In this document: positions 16,246 through 23,661 of the stretch, in pieces
Numbering within the stretch: the first letter of the stretch is position 1
How the letters are laid out: each line of letters begins with the position of its first letter
DNA from: Clostridiales bacterium
GTDB taxonomy: Bacteria > Bacillota > Clostridia > Oscillospirales > Acutalibacteraceae
NCBI GenBank assembly: GCA_022791355.1
Contig: JAAVYX010000133.1
Location: 1 to 28,116 of the forward strand
Length of the DNA: 28,116 nucleotides
Direction: 5' to 3'
Notes under the pieces: model-generated
Told to the model about the DNA's origin: nothing
Databases searched by the model: none
What the model saw: only the letters and a program-made list of their open reading frames with translations
Position numbers and translations under genes: made by a program

Positions 16246-16645
16246 GATTTTATACCTCCTGAAATGGATTGATTTGTTTTGGAGTTTCGTTTGGGAGAGG
16301 TTTCGCGCTAGGGTTCCTTTTGCCATTATTTCAAAACTTGATCTGGTCGTCTTCCAAGCCGGAAAATTGTATTGGGCTTGGGGCGGGATTTTCATCTGGC
16401 GGCCGTGTCGGTCTTGGCGGGCCTCAGCTGGCCGCTCAACCGAGCGGCTGCGTCCTCCGGCTTGTCCTATAATCCTCCTCCAAGCGTAATTTATAATCCC
16501 CAACTTGATAGACTGCCAGCAGCGATAGAACATACGAACAGATAATAGAAATCATAAAAGGAAATCTGGCGCGACGCTCTCCGCGCGGCCAATACATAGG
16601 ACAACAGCTTACCTGCTATTCTCCCCGCTTCCCAAAAAGAAAGAA
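16246..16645. other. 400-base gap inside the VTC / DUF4956 cluster, occupied by a repeat pair
   Basis: The gap contains the AGGAGG site for DUF4956 (16254-16260), an outward-facing repeat pair (16301-16574) and a 7-bp hairpin GCCGCTC-AACC-GAGCGGC (16431-16448). No gene is seen. Its position between two genes that usually lie side by side suggests the repeat entered the cluster later (inference). Confidence 0.65.
16301..16574. repeat. Outward-facing inverted repeat pair, element 3
   Basis: The plus copy AAAAGGAAATCTGGCGCGA (16556-16574) differs by one base from the core of element 1. The minus copy AAAAGGAACCCTAGCGCGA (16321-16303) differs at three positions. Both face outward, 235 bases apart. 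The minus copy continues leftwards as AACCTCTCCCAAACGAAAC, matching the tail of other copies. Confidence 0.7.
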
Positions 16646-17371
16646 CTATAAAAAGCTCCGGCAGATATCGTATTTGGAAAATGCCGCGGCCTGTCGGTTG
16701 GGGACCTGCGCCAAGTCCCGGATGAGGGTGGGGAGAAAGGCGTCGTATTTTACCTCTAGAAGTATGGGCAAGCTGCCGGGCTCGGCCGGCAGGGGAAGCG
16801 AGCTCCGGAAGAGTTCGGTGGAGGCAAGGCCGGTGCGCAGGTCGCTGTCCAGAGTGATGCGAACGTTACCGGCGGGATAGACGAAAGCCTCCCGGCGATA
16901 GTCCACCAATGTTCTAGGACGAAGCTGCTGGGTACGCATCTTCAGCCGCAGCTCGACGAGAAGGGGATGGCCGGTCATCCAGCTCGTATCCCCCTGCAAT
17001 AAGGCCCGGCATTGGACCTCGGTAAGCCGCGCCGACTGCTTGAAGCAAACGCCTTGCCGTTTACTCTTTTTTTCCAGGGAAATAAAGGAAGGGTCGCCGT
17101 TATACAGCCGGATACGGAATTTTTCCCGGTTGTCCAGCCCGTTTCGCTTTTCCAGCAGGGCTTTGTTGTCCAGATTATCGAAATAGAGGCTGCGGACCCG
17201 GTAGCTGCCGTCGGGGCCGGCGTGGGGGTCGGCGTGGGCCACCGTCCCCATACGCCGGCGGATGGCCGCCGCGTCGGCCGGACTAATAGCGTGCTTCAGC
17301 TCATGCCGGCCCCGGCGTTCCGTATGGACAGACTCAGCGGAACGGAGATTCCGTAAGAGATTTGCAGACAT
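16646..17371 (-). CDS. VTC-domain protein, putative polyphosphate polymerase
   Basis: 241 residues from ATG 17371; the open frame extends to 17503 without family similarity, and AAGGCGGTG precedes this ATG. The VTC fold (a CYTH/triphosphate-tunnel relative) is read from basic and acidic strands: RHELKHAIS (22-30), SYRVRSLYFDNLDN, EKFRIRLYNGD, SLEKKSKRQGV (99-108), VDYRREAFVY, VRITLDSDLRTG and the C-terminal LEVKYDAFLP and FSKYDICRS. In yeast Vtc4 this domain makes polyphosphate from ATP; bacterial stand-alone versions have been proposed to do the same. No membrane segment is seen, so it may work with the DUF4956 membrane protein encoded next. It is first in the cluster and divergent from sigK. 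Confidence 0.88.
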   Translation of the reverse strand: MSANLLRNLRSAESVHTERRGRHELKHAISPADAAAIRRRMGTVAHADPHAGPDGSYRVRSLYFDNLDNKALLEKRNGLDNREKFRIRLYNGDPSFISLEKKSKRQGVCFKQSARLTEVQCRALLQGDTSWMTGHPLLVELRLKMRTQQLRPRTLVDYRREAFVYPAGNVRITLDSDLRTGLASTELFRSSLPLPAEPGSLPILLEVKYDAFLPTLIRDLAQVPNRQAAAFSKYDICRSFL

Positions 17372-17501
17372 TGTATACACCGCCTTTTCGCTTTCTGCCC
17401 ACAGTGTAAACGGTTTGTGTGAAGGCTGTCTGAACAGGGGCTGAAGCTTTGACGAAGGCGAGGAGAAGCTTTGTCGAATAAAAAGTTTTGAGGAGACAGG
17501 C

Positions 17502-17529
17502 ACGGCGGCGGGGTCAAAGGCATAAGATA
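17502..17529 (+). promoter_or_regulatory. Candidate SigK/SigE-type (mother-cell) promoter of sigK
   Basis: AC (17502-17503), 17 bases, then CATAAGATA (17521-17529). This fits the Bacillus SigK pattern AC-N16/17-CATANNNTA, and the -10 half is also compatible with SigE. The predicted start is about 70 bases before the GTG. Short motifs of this kind can occur by chance. Confidence 0.4.
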
Positions 17530-17606
17530 GACCATGCGGCTGATTTTCAGTGGGAAGACGGCCTCGCTATTTGTCAAAAAAAAGACCATTTTAGGAGGTA
17601 TGCGCT

Positions 17607-18326
17607 GTGCTAGCTTGGTTGTTCGGTCAGGTTTTTTCTCATCTGCTTTATCTGGCGCTGCATGTGACCAACACGGGGTCCTTTCCTCAGCCCCTGTCAG
17701 CCGAGGAGGAGAAACGGCTGGTCCTGCAGATGGAGCAGGGAGACGAAGCGGCCCGGGGCAAGCTCATTGAACATAATTTGCGTCTGGTGGCCCATATTGT
17801 CAAAAAGTATTACAGCGGTCCGGTGGAGTTGGACGACCTGATTTCTATCGGCACCATCGGCCTGATCAAGGCCGTATCTACCTTTAACAGCGGGAAAGGG
17901 ATTCGCTTAGCCACCTATGCGGCTAGATGTATTGAAAACGAAATCCTCATGCATTTCCGAAATGTGAAAAAGAGTGCGCAGGACGTGTTTATCAGCGATC
18001 CCATTGACACCGACAAGGAGGGCAACGCCCTGACCTTACAGGATGTGATCGCCGACGAGGGCTCTATTGTGGATGATATAGATCTCAAGATCAAGTCCGA
18101 ACAGGTGCGGAAATTTATGAAGGAAAGCCTGGACGAACGGGAACGAACCATCATCGAGCTGCGGTACGGCCTCAACGGCCGGGATGAGCTGACTCAACGA
18201 GAGGTGGCGAAGAAGCTGGGGATTTCCCGCTCTTACGTTTCTCGCATAGAGAAAAAGGCTTTGGAATTGCTGCGGGGACGGTTTGAGAACACCGGCGGCA
18301 AGAGCTCGGCCAGACGTACCGGATGA
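17607..18326 (+). CDS. sigK: RNA polymerase sporulation sigma factor SigK (pro-form)
   Basis: Late mother-cell sigma factor controlling spore coat and cortex genes. 239 residues. GTG start at 17607, 7 bases after a perfect AGGAGGT; the ATG at 17600 is in another frame. Residues 1-20 (MLAWLFGQVFSHLLYLALHV) are a hydrophobic pro-sequence as in Bacillus pro-SigK, which the membrane protease SpoIVFB removes; FPQPLS follows as in the family. Region 2: LIEHNLRLVAHIVKKY, DDLISIGTIGLIKA, RLATYAARCIENEILMHFR (the sporulation sigma signature). Region 4: TQREVAKKLGISRSYVSRIEKKALELL. The frame is uninterrupted, so no skin-type element splits the gene here. Divergent from the VTC/CotH cluster and convergent with the sulfatase gene, separated by a terminator at 18350-18385. 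Confidence 0.96.
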   Translation: MLAWLFGQVFSHLLYLALHVTNTGSFPQPLSAEEEKRLVLQMEQGDEAARGKLIEHNLRLVAHIVKKYYSGPVELDDLISIGTIGLIKAVSTFNSGKGIRLATYAARCIENEILMHFRNVKKSAQDVFISDPIDTDKEGNALTLQDVIADEGSIVDDIDLKIKSEQVRKFMKESLDERERTIIELRYGLNGRDELTQREVAKKLGISRSYVSRIEKKALELLRGRFENTGGKSSARRTG

Positions 18327-18349
18327 TCCGCAGCGGGGCTGAACAACTA

Positions 18350-18390
18350 AAAAACCGGCGAGCACCGTGGTGCGCACCGGTTTTTGTATT
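18350..18390. terminator. Terminator between sigK and the convergent sulfatase gene
   Basis: Outer arms AAAAACCGG (18350-18358) and CCGGTTTTT (18377-18385), with an inner AGCACC/GGTGC(G) stem. The A-run on one side and T-run on the other allow it to act in both directions. Confidence 0.8.
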
Positions 18391-18407
18391 CTTTTACCTT
18401 TTAGCCT

Positions 18408-19841
18408 TTAAAGCTCCAAATCGGTATGCAGGGTGGCTGTTTTCTGAATCAGGCGGTTTTCGTCCACCCACCGGCCTTTGTAGTAGGAGCAGGGAGGGAA
18501 TAGATCTCCATACTTTTCCAGCTGTTCCTGGAACAGCTTTCGGAATCGGTCGATGATTTGTATGTACACAGGCTCGTTTATCAGGTTGTGCAGCTGGTAG
18601 GGGTCCTTGACATGGTCGAACAGCAGCTCCTGCTTATCCGATTGGAAGACGGCGTAGGTGAACCGCTTATCCCGGATAGCCCGCCATTCGCAGCCGTCCT
18701 GAAAGTCGGCGGTTGCGCCGGTGCACATCATCCAGGCGAAGGCCGGCTCCGGTCCCTCCTTACCCTGGACCCGGGCGGCGATGGACGCGCCCTCTACCTC
18801 AGCCGGGATGGGCAGGCCCATCATATCCAGCAGGGTGGGCATGATATCCACCGTATTGAGACAGGCGTCGCAGGTCGTACCGGCCTGGGTATGGCCCGGC
18901 CAGCGGATGAGGAAGGGGACCCGGACGGCCTCCTCGTAAAAAATATTTTTTGCCCGCCGGCCGTGAGCGCCGAAGAGCTCGCCGTGGTCGGAGGTGAAAA
19001 CCAGGATGGTGTTTTCCTCCAGCCCCAGCTCCCGGACGGCGGCCCGGATGCGGCCCACATTGTCGTCGAGATTGGCGGTCATGGCGTAGTAGACCCGCAT
19101 CCAGTCGCAGAGCTGGGTCCGCTCGTCATCCGACAGACGGGCCCACATATCGGCGTGGGGATCGTTGTCGGGCAGATAGTTTTGGGGGAGCTGGAACTCC
19201 ACGTCCTGAAAGAGCTCCAGGTAGGCCGCCGGCACATTGTCGGGGGTCCAGGGATCGTGGGGGGTTCCAATAGAGAGGAAGAGGGCGAAGGGCTTATCCC
19301 CGGCCGACAGGCGTTTCAACTGGTCGATGGCCATGTCGGTCTGCCCGTCGGGCTCGTAACCCTCCGTATAGATTTTCTGGGGGGAATCGAGATGATAATA
19401 GGCGTGATCCCCGTAGTATTCGTGGTGGAAGTTGTAGGCGGCGAAGAAGCCGTCGAAGCCCAAACGGTCGGGGCCGGCGGGAATGTAGGAATTTTTGGGG
19501 TCGAAATGGTTGCCCCACTCGTTGGCGTACATATGCCACTTGCCGATGTAGGCCGATTCGTACCCCGCGTCGCTTAAGACGTGGGCGAAGCAGCGGTGGT
19601 CGGGATTCATACGGATTTCATTGATGACCATGCCGGTGGAGGTGGTATATTTGCCGGTGAAAAGGGAGGCGCGATAGGGGGCGCAGACCGGATGGCCGGA
19701 CACGGCGTTGCACATATCCACGCTTTCGGCGGCCAGTGCGTCAATGTTGGGGGTCTTGGCCCGAGGATCGCCGGCATAGCCGCAGGAAGAGTAACGCAGC
19801 TGGTCGGCAAAGACATAGATCAGGTTGGGCTGCTTGGGCAT
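18408..19841 (-). CDS. Sulfatase (formylglycine-dependent), Cys-type, no signal peptide
   Basis: 477 residues; hydrolyses sulfate esters, probably from sugars. The metal-binding N-terminus reads LIYVFADQLR (D13), the modification motif is C53-A-P-Y-R57 (SGHPVCAPYRASLFTG), a C-x-P-x-R type that must be oxidised to formylglycine, then YIGKWHM, GTPHDPW and LVFTSDHGELFGAHGR (metal-binding Asp-His) follow. There is no N-terminal signal sequence, so it is cytoplasmic. ATG 19841 follows AGGAGG with an 8-base gap. It lies 25 bases after the FakA-C-like gene, and the activating enzyme is encoded further upstream on the same strand. The substrate cannot be told from sequence; no transporter or glycosidase gene is adjacent in the window. 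Confidence 0.95.
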   Translation of the reverse strand: MPKQPNLIYVFADQLRYSSCGYAGDPRAKTPNIDALAAESVDMCNAVSGHPVCAPYRASLFTGKYTTSTGMVINEIRMNPDHRCFAHVLSDAGYESAYIGKWHMYANEWGNHFDPKNSYIPAGPDRLGFDGFFAAYNFHHEYYGDHAYYHLDSPQKIYTEGYEPDGQTDMAIDQLKRLSAGDKPFALFLSIGTPHDPWTPDNVPAAYLELFQDVEFQLPQNYLPDNDPHADMWARLSDDERTQLCDWMRVYYAMTANLDDNVGRIRAAVRELGLEENTILVFTSDHGELFGAHGRRAKNIFYEEAVRVPFLIRWPGHTQAGTTCDACLNTVDIMPTLLDMMGLPIPAEVEGASIAARVQGKEGPEPAFAWMMCTGATADFQDGCEWRAIRDKRFTYAVFQSDKQELLFDHVKDPYQLHNLINEPVYIQIIDRFRKLFQEQLEKYGDLFPPCSYYKGRWVDENRLIQKTATLHTDLEL

Positions 19842-19866
19842 GTGAGATTCCTCCTTGTATGGTTTA

Positions 19867-20127
19867 TCATCCTTTTAAGCCGCGGGACTGCCGGTTCATA
19901 TCCTCGATAACGATATCGAAAATCTCACCTACCGAGGCGCAGTATTCCAATACCCGCCAGGGCTCGTTGGTATGAAAGTGGATTTTTATCAGCGAGTCGT
20001 CGCCCACTGCAAGCAGGCAGTCGCCTTGAAAATGGGTCTGAAAATAGACGCTGATTTTGTCCTCGTCCAGGCCGTCGCCCTCGATGAGCAGCTGGACGTC
20101 GTAACGAAATTCGGTCATAGCCTTCAT
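19867..20127 (-). CDS. Stand-alone FakA C-terminal-like (DAK1_2) small protein
   Basis: 86 residues from ATG 20127 (GGAAG seven bases upstream) or 83 from ATG 20118 (AAGGA eight bases upstream); both are possible. The pattern FRYDVQLLIEG, GDCLLAVGDDSLIKIHFHTNEP, VLEYCASVGEIFDIVIEDM matches the last 80 or so residues of the fatty acid kinase subunit FakA/YloV (Y-T/Q-F-I-E, G-D-S-L-V-V, K-V-H-H-T, G-E-L, E-N-M). The kinase (DhaL-like) and middle domains are absent, and no truncated remnant of them lies upstream. Relatives annotated as small dihydroxyacetone-kinase-like proteins are known in Clostridia, but the function is not established. It lies 25 bases before the 477-residue sulfatase gene and 120 bases after the other sulfatase gene. 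Confidence 0.82.
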   Translation of the reverse strand: MKAMTEFRYDVQLLIEGDGLDEDKISVYFQTHFQGDCLLAVGDDSLIKIHFHTNEPWRVLEYCASVGEIFDIVIEDMNRQSRGLKG

Positions 20128-20247
20128 CCTTTCTCTTCCGTTATACGGCGGATTTTAGAGTGTGTATATTTTGCCCGGAAAAGGTGAGAAACGCGTCAAA
20201 ATCCTCAACATGTAGATTTGCTCGGGGCGTTTAAGCGAAAATCCAGA

Positions 20248-21576
20248 TCATTTGTTTGGTTTTAAAGCACATTTTAGGACTTCGGTCAGCCGGGCGACGG
20301 TCTCCCGCATGTCCGGGCGGCCGGCGAGATTTTGCAGTTCAAAGGGGTCTTTTTCCAGGTCGAAGAGCATCCGGGGCGCAAAGCTTTCATAATCCGCCGT
20401 CAGCTTATACCGCCCGCTGCGGATCATCCGCCAGCTGGGAACGGCCTGATTCCGGGAGCGGTGCTCGGCAACGGCATAGTCCCGGGGAAAGGGGAAGCCG
20501 TCCCACAGGTGGGCGTAAAGGCTGCGGCCGTCCAGGGGGAAGGCGGGGCGGACGCCGGCCGCCTGCAAAAGGGTGGGAAAGAAATCCACGGTGGAGACCG
20601 GGGCGGCGGAGCGCTGGTTCCGGCGGCCGCCCGGCAGCCGGGCGACGAGCGGTACGCCGCAGGATTTTTCATAGGGCAGACATTTGTTTTTACAGCCGTG
20701 ACTGCCCTGCATATCCCCGTGATCGGAGGTAAAGAGAAGAAGGGTGTTCTCGTATACGCCCAGCTCTTTAAGGGTATGGACGATTTGGCCTACCCCCGCG
20801 TCCACTTGGGAGACCATGCCGGCGTACAGGCGCATATAAGCGTCCATATCCCCGCCGTACCGCCGGTAATCGGGACAGGCCGAAAAGGGACGGGGACTGG
20901 GCGGACTGAAGGTGGGGGTATAGGGATCCACCGGCTGGTAATCGGGGGTTTTGGCAAAGACCGTATCCCGATACAGCGCCTCGTAGGCGGGAGCGGGCTG
21001 TACGGGATAATGGGGAGCCTGGTAGCCGATGGCGGCGAAGAAGGGCTGGGGTCCCCGCGCGAGACGCGCCAGCATTTGCCGTGCGATATCGGTGGTGACC
21101 TGGGTGCGGTGCTCGCGGTACAAATGCGCGCGTCCCTGTTCATCATAAAAGACCACCCGGCTGCAGTAGGGGGGAGCGGGGTCGAAGCCGTTGTGGCATT
21201 GATACCCCATAAAATGCTGGAAGCCGCCCTGCAGGGCGGGCGGGATGGGTTCGTCTCGATTGGACCCCAGGTGCCATTTTCCCACGAAGCAGGAAGCGTA
21301 GCCGGCCTGCGTCAAGGTCGCGGCCAGCAGGGGCGTTTGGGCGGGTAGGGGATCTCCGTTGAAAAGGACCCCGCTGCGGCTGGTATAGAGCCCGGTCATC
21401 AGACAGCCCCGGTAGGGTCCGCAGATGGGACTGCTGGAATAGGCGTTTTCAAACAGCGTCCCTTCCTCGCACAGTTGGTCCAGATGCGGGGTGTAAAATT
21501 GCGCGTCCGTCTTTCCCAAGGCGTATTTATGCATCTGGTCGGCGAAGAGCAAGACCAGATTGGGCCGTTTGGACAT
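20248..21576 (-). CDS. Second sulfatase (formylglycine-dependent), Cys-type, no signal peptide
   Basis: 442 residues from ATG 21576 (GGGAGG six bases upstream); the longer frame starts at a TTG at 21594 that overlaps the ribosome site. N-terminal LVLLFADQM (D13), modification motif C52-G-P-Y-R56 (SSPICGPYRGCLMTG), FVGKWHLG, APHYPVQP, and LLFTSDHGDMQGSHG. The two sulfatases share the fold but differ widely between motifs, so they are not a recent duplication. No signal peptide. It lies 31 bases after the maturase gene, so both are almost certainly co-transcribed and the maturase probably acts on it. A 120-base gap separates it from the FakA-C-like gene. Confidence 0.95.
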   Translation of the reverse strand: MSKRPNLVLLFADQMHKYALGKTDAQFYTPHLDQLCEEGTLFENAYSSSPICGPYRGCLMTGLYTSRSGVLFNGDPLPAQTPLLAATLTQAGYASCFVGKWHLGSNRDEPIPPALQGGFQHFMGYQCHNGFDPAPPYCSRVVFYDEQGRAHLYREHRTQVTTDIARQMLARLARGPQPFFAAIGYQAPHYPVQPAPAYEALYRDTVFAKTPDYQPVDPYTPTFSPPSPRPFSACPDYRRYGGDMDAYMRLYAGMVSQVDAGVGQIVHTLKELGVYENTLLLFTSDHGDMQGSHGCKNKCLPYEKSCGVPLVARLPGGRRNQRSAAPVSTVDFFPTLLQAAGVRPAFPLDGRSLYAHLWDGFPFPRDYAVAEHRSRNQAVPSWRMIRSGRYKLTADYESFAPRMLFDLEKDPFELQNLAGRPDMRETVARLTEVLKCALKPNK

Positions 21577-21607
21577 GATAGGCCTCCCTTCCAAAGCGGC
21601 TCGTTCT

Positions 21608-22732
21608 TTACCGCCCCTGCGGCGGCCGGGGCCGGACCAGCCGCCGGGCGACCTTTAGAATATCCGGCTGGCAGGCCGTGAGAAAATCCCGGTAGGGACA
21701 GTAGCCGGCTTCGGAAAAATAAAAATCCCGATACCGGCGGCAGCCGCCGCCGCAGACCCGCAGGAAGGGACAGCCGCCGCACAGGGGATTTTTTTTCAGC
21801 GGCCGCAGAAATTCCAGCAATGCGGGGCTTTGGGACAGCTCCCCAAAGCCGCTTTCCCAAATACTGCCCATACGGTATGCGTCCAGCACGTAGAAGTCGC
21901 AGGGGTAGACCCCGCCGTCGGCCTCGACGACATACTGAGGCTGGCAGAAGCCCAGCATACCGCACTGCTCGGGCGGTTCCCCGCCGGACATACGGACCAG
22001 ATTGTCGAACAGCCGGATACTGACGTATTCCCCCCGCTCCAGCGCCTGCCGCCAGAGAAAGAACATGTCCTTCAAAAAGGCGGCGTAGAGCCGCGGGGTC
22101 AGGGCGTAGGGCGGGGTATCCTGTTCCCCCTCGAAGGGGGGCAGGCAGGGGATGAACTGAATAAAACCAAAGCCTTGCTTTTGACAAAAGGAAAATATCT
22201 GCCGGGGATGCCGGGCGGCCTGGCGGGTGACCACGGTCAATACATTATATTCCACGCCGGCCGCGTCCAGCAGGGCGGCGGCCTGTAAAACCCTTTTGGC
22301 CGTGCCGGCCCCGGCGGCGTCCAGCCGCAGAAAATCGTGGAGATCGGGGGTCCCGTCAAAGGAGAGACCCACCAGAAACCCCTCCCTTGCCAGCAGCCGG
22401 CACCAGTCCTCGTCCAGCAGATAGCCGTTGGTCTGTATGGCGTAGGCGATTTCTACGCCGGGCGGTTTTTGGGCGGCGGCGTAGGCGGTAAAGTTTTTGT
22501 AAAAATCCAGCCCCGCCAGGGTGGGCTCCCCACCCTGAAAGGCGATATGCAGCCGGCCCCTTTCTCCCACCGCCTCCAGCCCCCGGTCGATGAGCAGACG
22601 GGCGGCCTCGCCGGTCATGACGCCGTAGGATTTGACCGTCCGGCTGTTGCTCACGTCGGCGTAGAAGCAGTAGGTACAGCGCATGTTGCACAGGCTGGAG
22701 GCTGGTTTTACCAGCATGGAAAATTGTCGCAT
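21608..22732 (-). CDS. Anaerobic sulfatase-maturating enzyme (radical SAM, SPASM)
   Basis: 374 residues. Oxidises the active-site Cys of sulfatases to C-alpha-formylglycine without oxygen. The radical SAM cluster is C15-x3-C19-x2-C22 (LCNMRCTYCF), followed by FQGGEPTLAG and the GLSFDGTPDLHD block. The C-terminal SPASM half has the two auxiliary-cluster Cys sets: CGMLGFC, GGVYPCDFY, and CGGCPFLRVCGGGC with a final YCPY. The length fits the family (about 370). ATG 22732 follows AAAGGA eight bases upstream. It is the first gene of the sulfatase operon, which fits its dedicated role. Confidence 0.96.
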   Translation of the reverse strand: MRQFSMLVKPASSLCNMRCTYCFYADVSNSRTVKSYGVMTGEAARLLIDRGLEAVGERGRLHIAFQGGEPTLAGLDFYKNFTAYAAAQKPPGVEIAYAIQTNGYLLDEDWCRLLAREGFLVGLSFDGTPDLHDFLRLDAAGAGTAKRVLQAAALLDAAGVEYNVLTVVTRQAARHPRQIFSFCQKQGFGFIQFIPCLPPFEGEQDTPPYALTPRLYAAFLKDMFFLWRQALERGEYVSIRLFDNLVRMSGGEPPEQCGMLGFCQPQYVVEADGGVYPCDFYVLDAYRMGSIWESGFGELSQSPALLEFLRPLKKNPLCGGCPFLRVCGGGCRRYRDFYFSEAGYCPYRDFLTACQPDILKVARRLVRPRPPQGR

Positions 22733-23085
22733 AGCAGCAGTCCTTTGATTTTGATTTCCCTGTTGGGAGGTTGTTTGCGGACGCCTTTGAACGGGGGAGC
22801 GATACGGTATTTAGGGCGGACCTATTCGAGACGGGAGGGCTCGGCCGCCGGCCGCGAAGAGCGGCCGGTCAAAGCTTGTCCGGCTGCGTGCAGACGGACA
22901 AGCTGGACGGCCTCTACGTTCCTTCATCAAACGGCCTGCCGGAAGACGGCCTTTCGCCCGCCCAATCGGAACCGTCTTTGGTTTCCGCTGGGGCCGTCTG
23001 CGTTTTTTGTCCCAGACGGCTGTTTTCAGGCCGCTCTGACGAGCGTCTGCCGGGCGTATCCTTCCCTGGGGGGCCGTCGCCGTTG
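22733..23085. other. 353-base gap, hairpin-rich, no gene
   Basis: No credible gene; the long plus-strand frames across it extend from antisense of the neighbours. It contains a perfect 8-bp hairpin CCGGCCGC-GAAGA-GCGGCCGG (22848-22868) without a T-run. Modules shared with the gap at 12707-13242 include CGGCCTTTC followed by CCGCCCAA near 22948 (compare 12892-12912). No clear promoter for the sulfatase operon or terminator for the transporter was found. Confidence 0.55.
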
Positions 23086-23661
23086 TTATATGCCCGGCAG
23101 AAGGCCAAGGCCATACAAAACCAACCCCAACAGCCCCGCCCCCAGCATGACCAGGATAGGACCGGCCTTCCATTTGCGCAGGATAAACAGGCAGGCTCCC
23201 GCCAGCAGCAGGGCCGGCCAGTCCAGACTGGAGAAGGAGAGGGTAAAGCCGGCCGGCCAAAGGACGAGGGACAAAATGGAGACCCCCGCCGAGGCGATAA
23301 GGGCGATAACCACTGGGCGCAGACCGTCCAACGCGCCCTGTACCAGGGTCATGCTCTGATGCTTATAGTAGAAACGGGCGACAGTCAAGGTCAGGACGCA
23401 GGGCGGAAGTACGCAGCCCAGCGTGGCCACAAGCGCGCCGGGCAGTCCGGCCACCCGCTGGCCTACAAAGGTGGCCGCGTTGACGGCGATGGGTCCGGGA
23501 GTCATCTGGGAGATGGAGACCACGTCTACAAATTCGCTTTGACTTAGCCAGTGATATGTATCCACCACCTGACCTTGGATGAGGGGCATGGCGGCGTATC
23601 CGCCCCCAAAGCTGAACAGGCCGATCTGGACAAAGGCCCAGAGGAGTGTAAGATAGATCAT
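23086..23661 (-). CDS. Chromate-type transporter, second half-size subunit
   Basis: 191 residues, six or so membrane helices, of the CHR (ChrA) family. It has the FSFGGGYAAMPLIQ motif near the N-terminus and SQMTPGPIAVNAATFVG plus GLPGALVATLGCVLPP. Full-length ChrA contains two such domains; here each is a separate gene, as in many Firmicutes (YwrA/YwrB type). ATG 23661 overlaps the stop of the upstream subunit (ATGA), which indicates translational coupling; the frame upstream to 23895 is shadow. These short pairs are known to export chromate in some species, but the natural substrate is often unknown. Confidence 0.93.
   Translation of the reverse strand: MIYLTLLWAFVQIGLFSFGGGYAAMPLIQGQVVDTYHWLSQSEFVDVVSISQMTPGPIAVNAATFVGQRVAGLPGALVATLGCVLPPCVLTLTVARFYYKHQSMTLVQGALDGLRPVVIALIASAGVSILSLVLWPAGFTLSFSSLDWPALLLAGACLFILRKWKAGPILVMLGAGLLGLVLYGLGLLPGI

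Noticed and set aside
17607..18326. Skin-type element or other interruption in sigK
   Set aside because: The frame is continuous through regions 2 and 4, with all signature motifs in order.
18558..19577. 339-codon plus-strand frame
   Set aside because: Antisense shadow of the 477-residue sulfatase gene.
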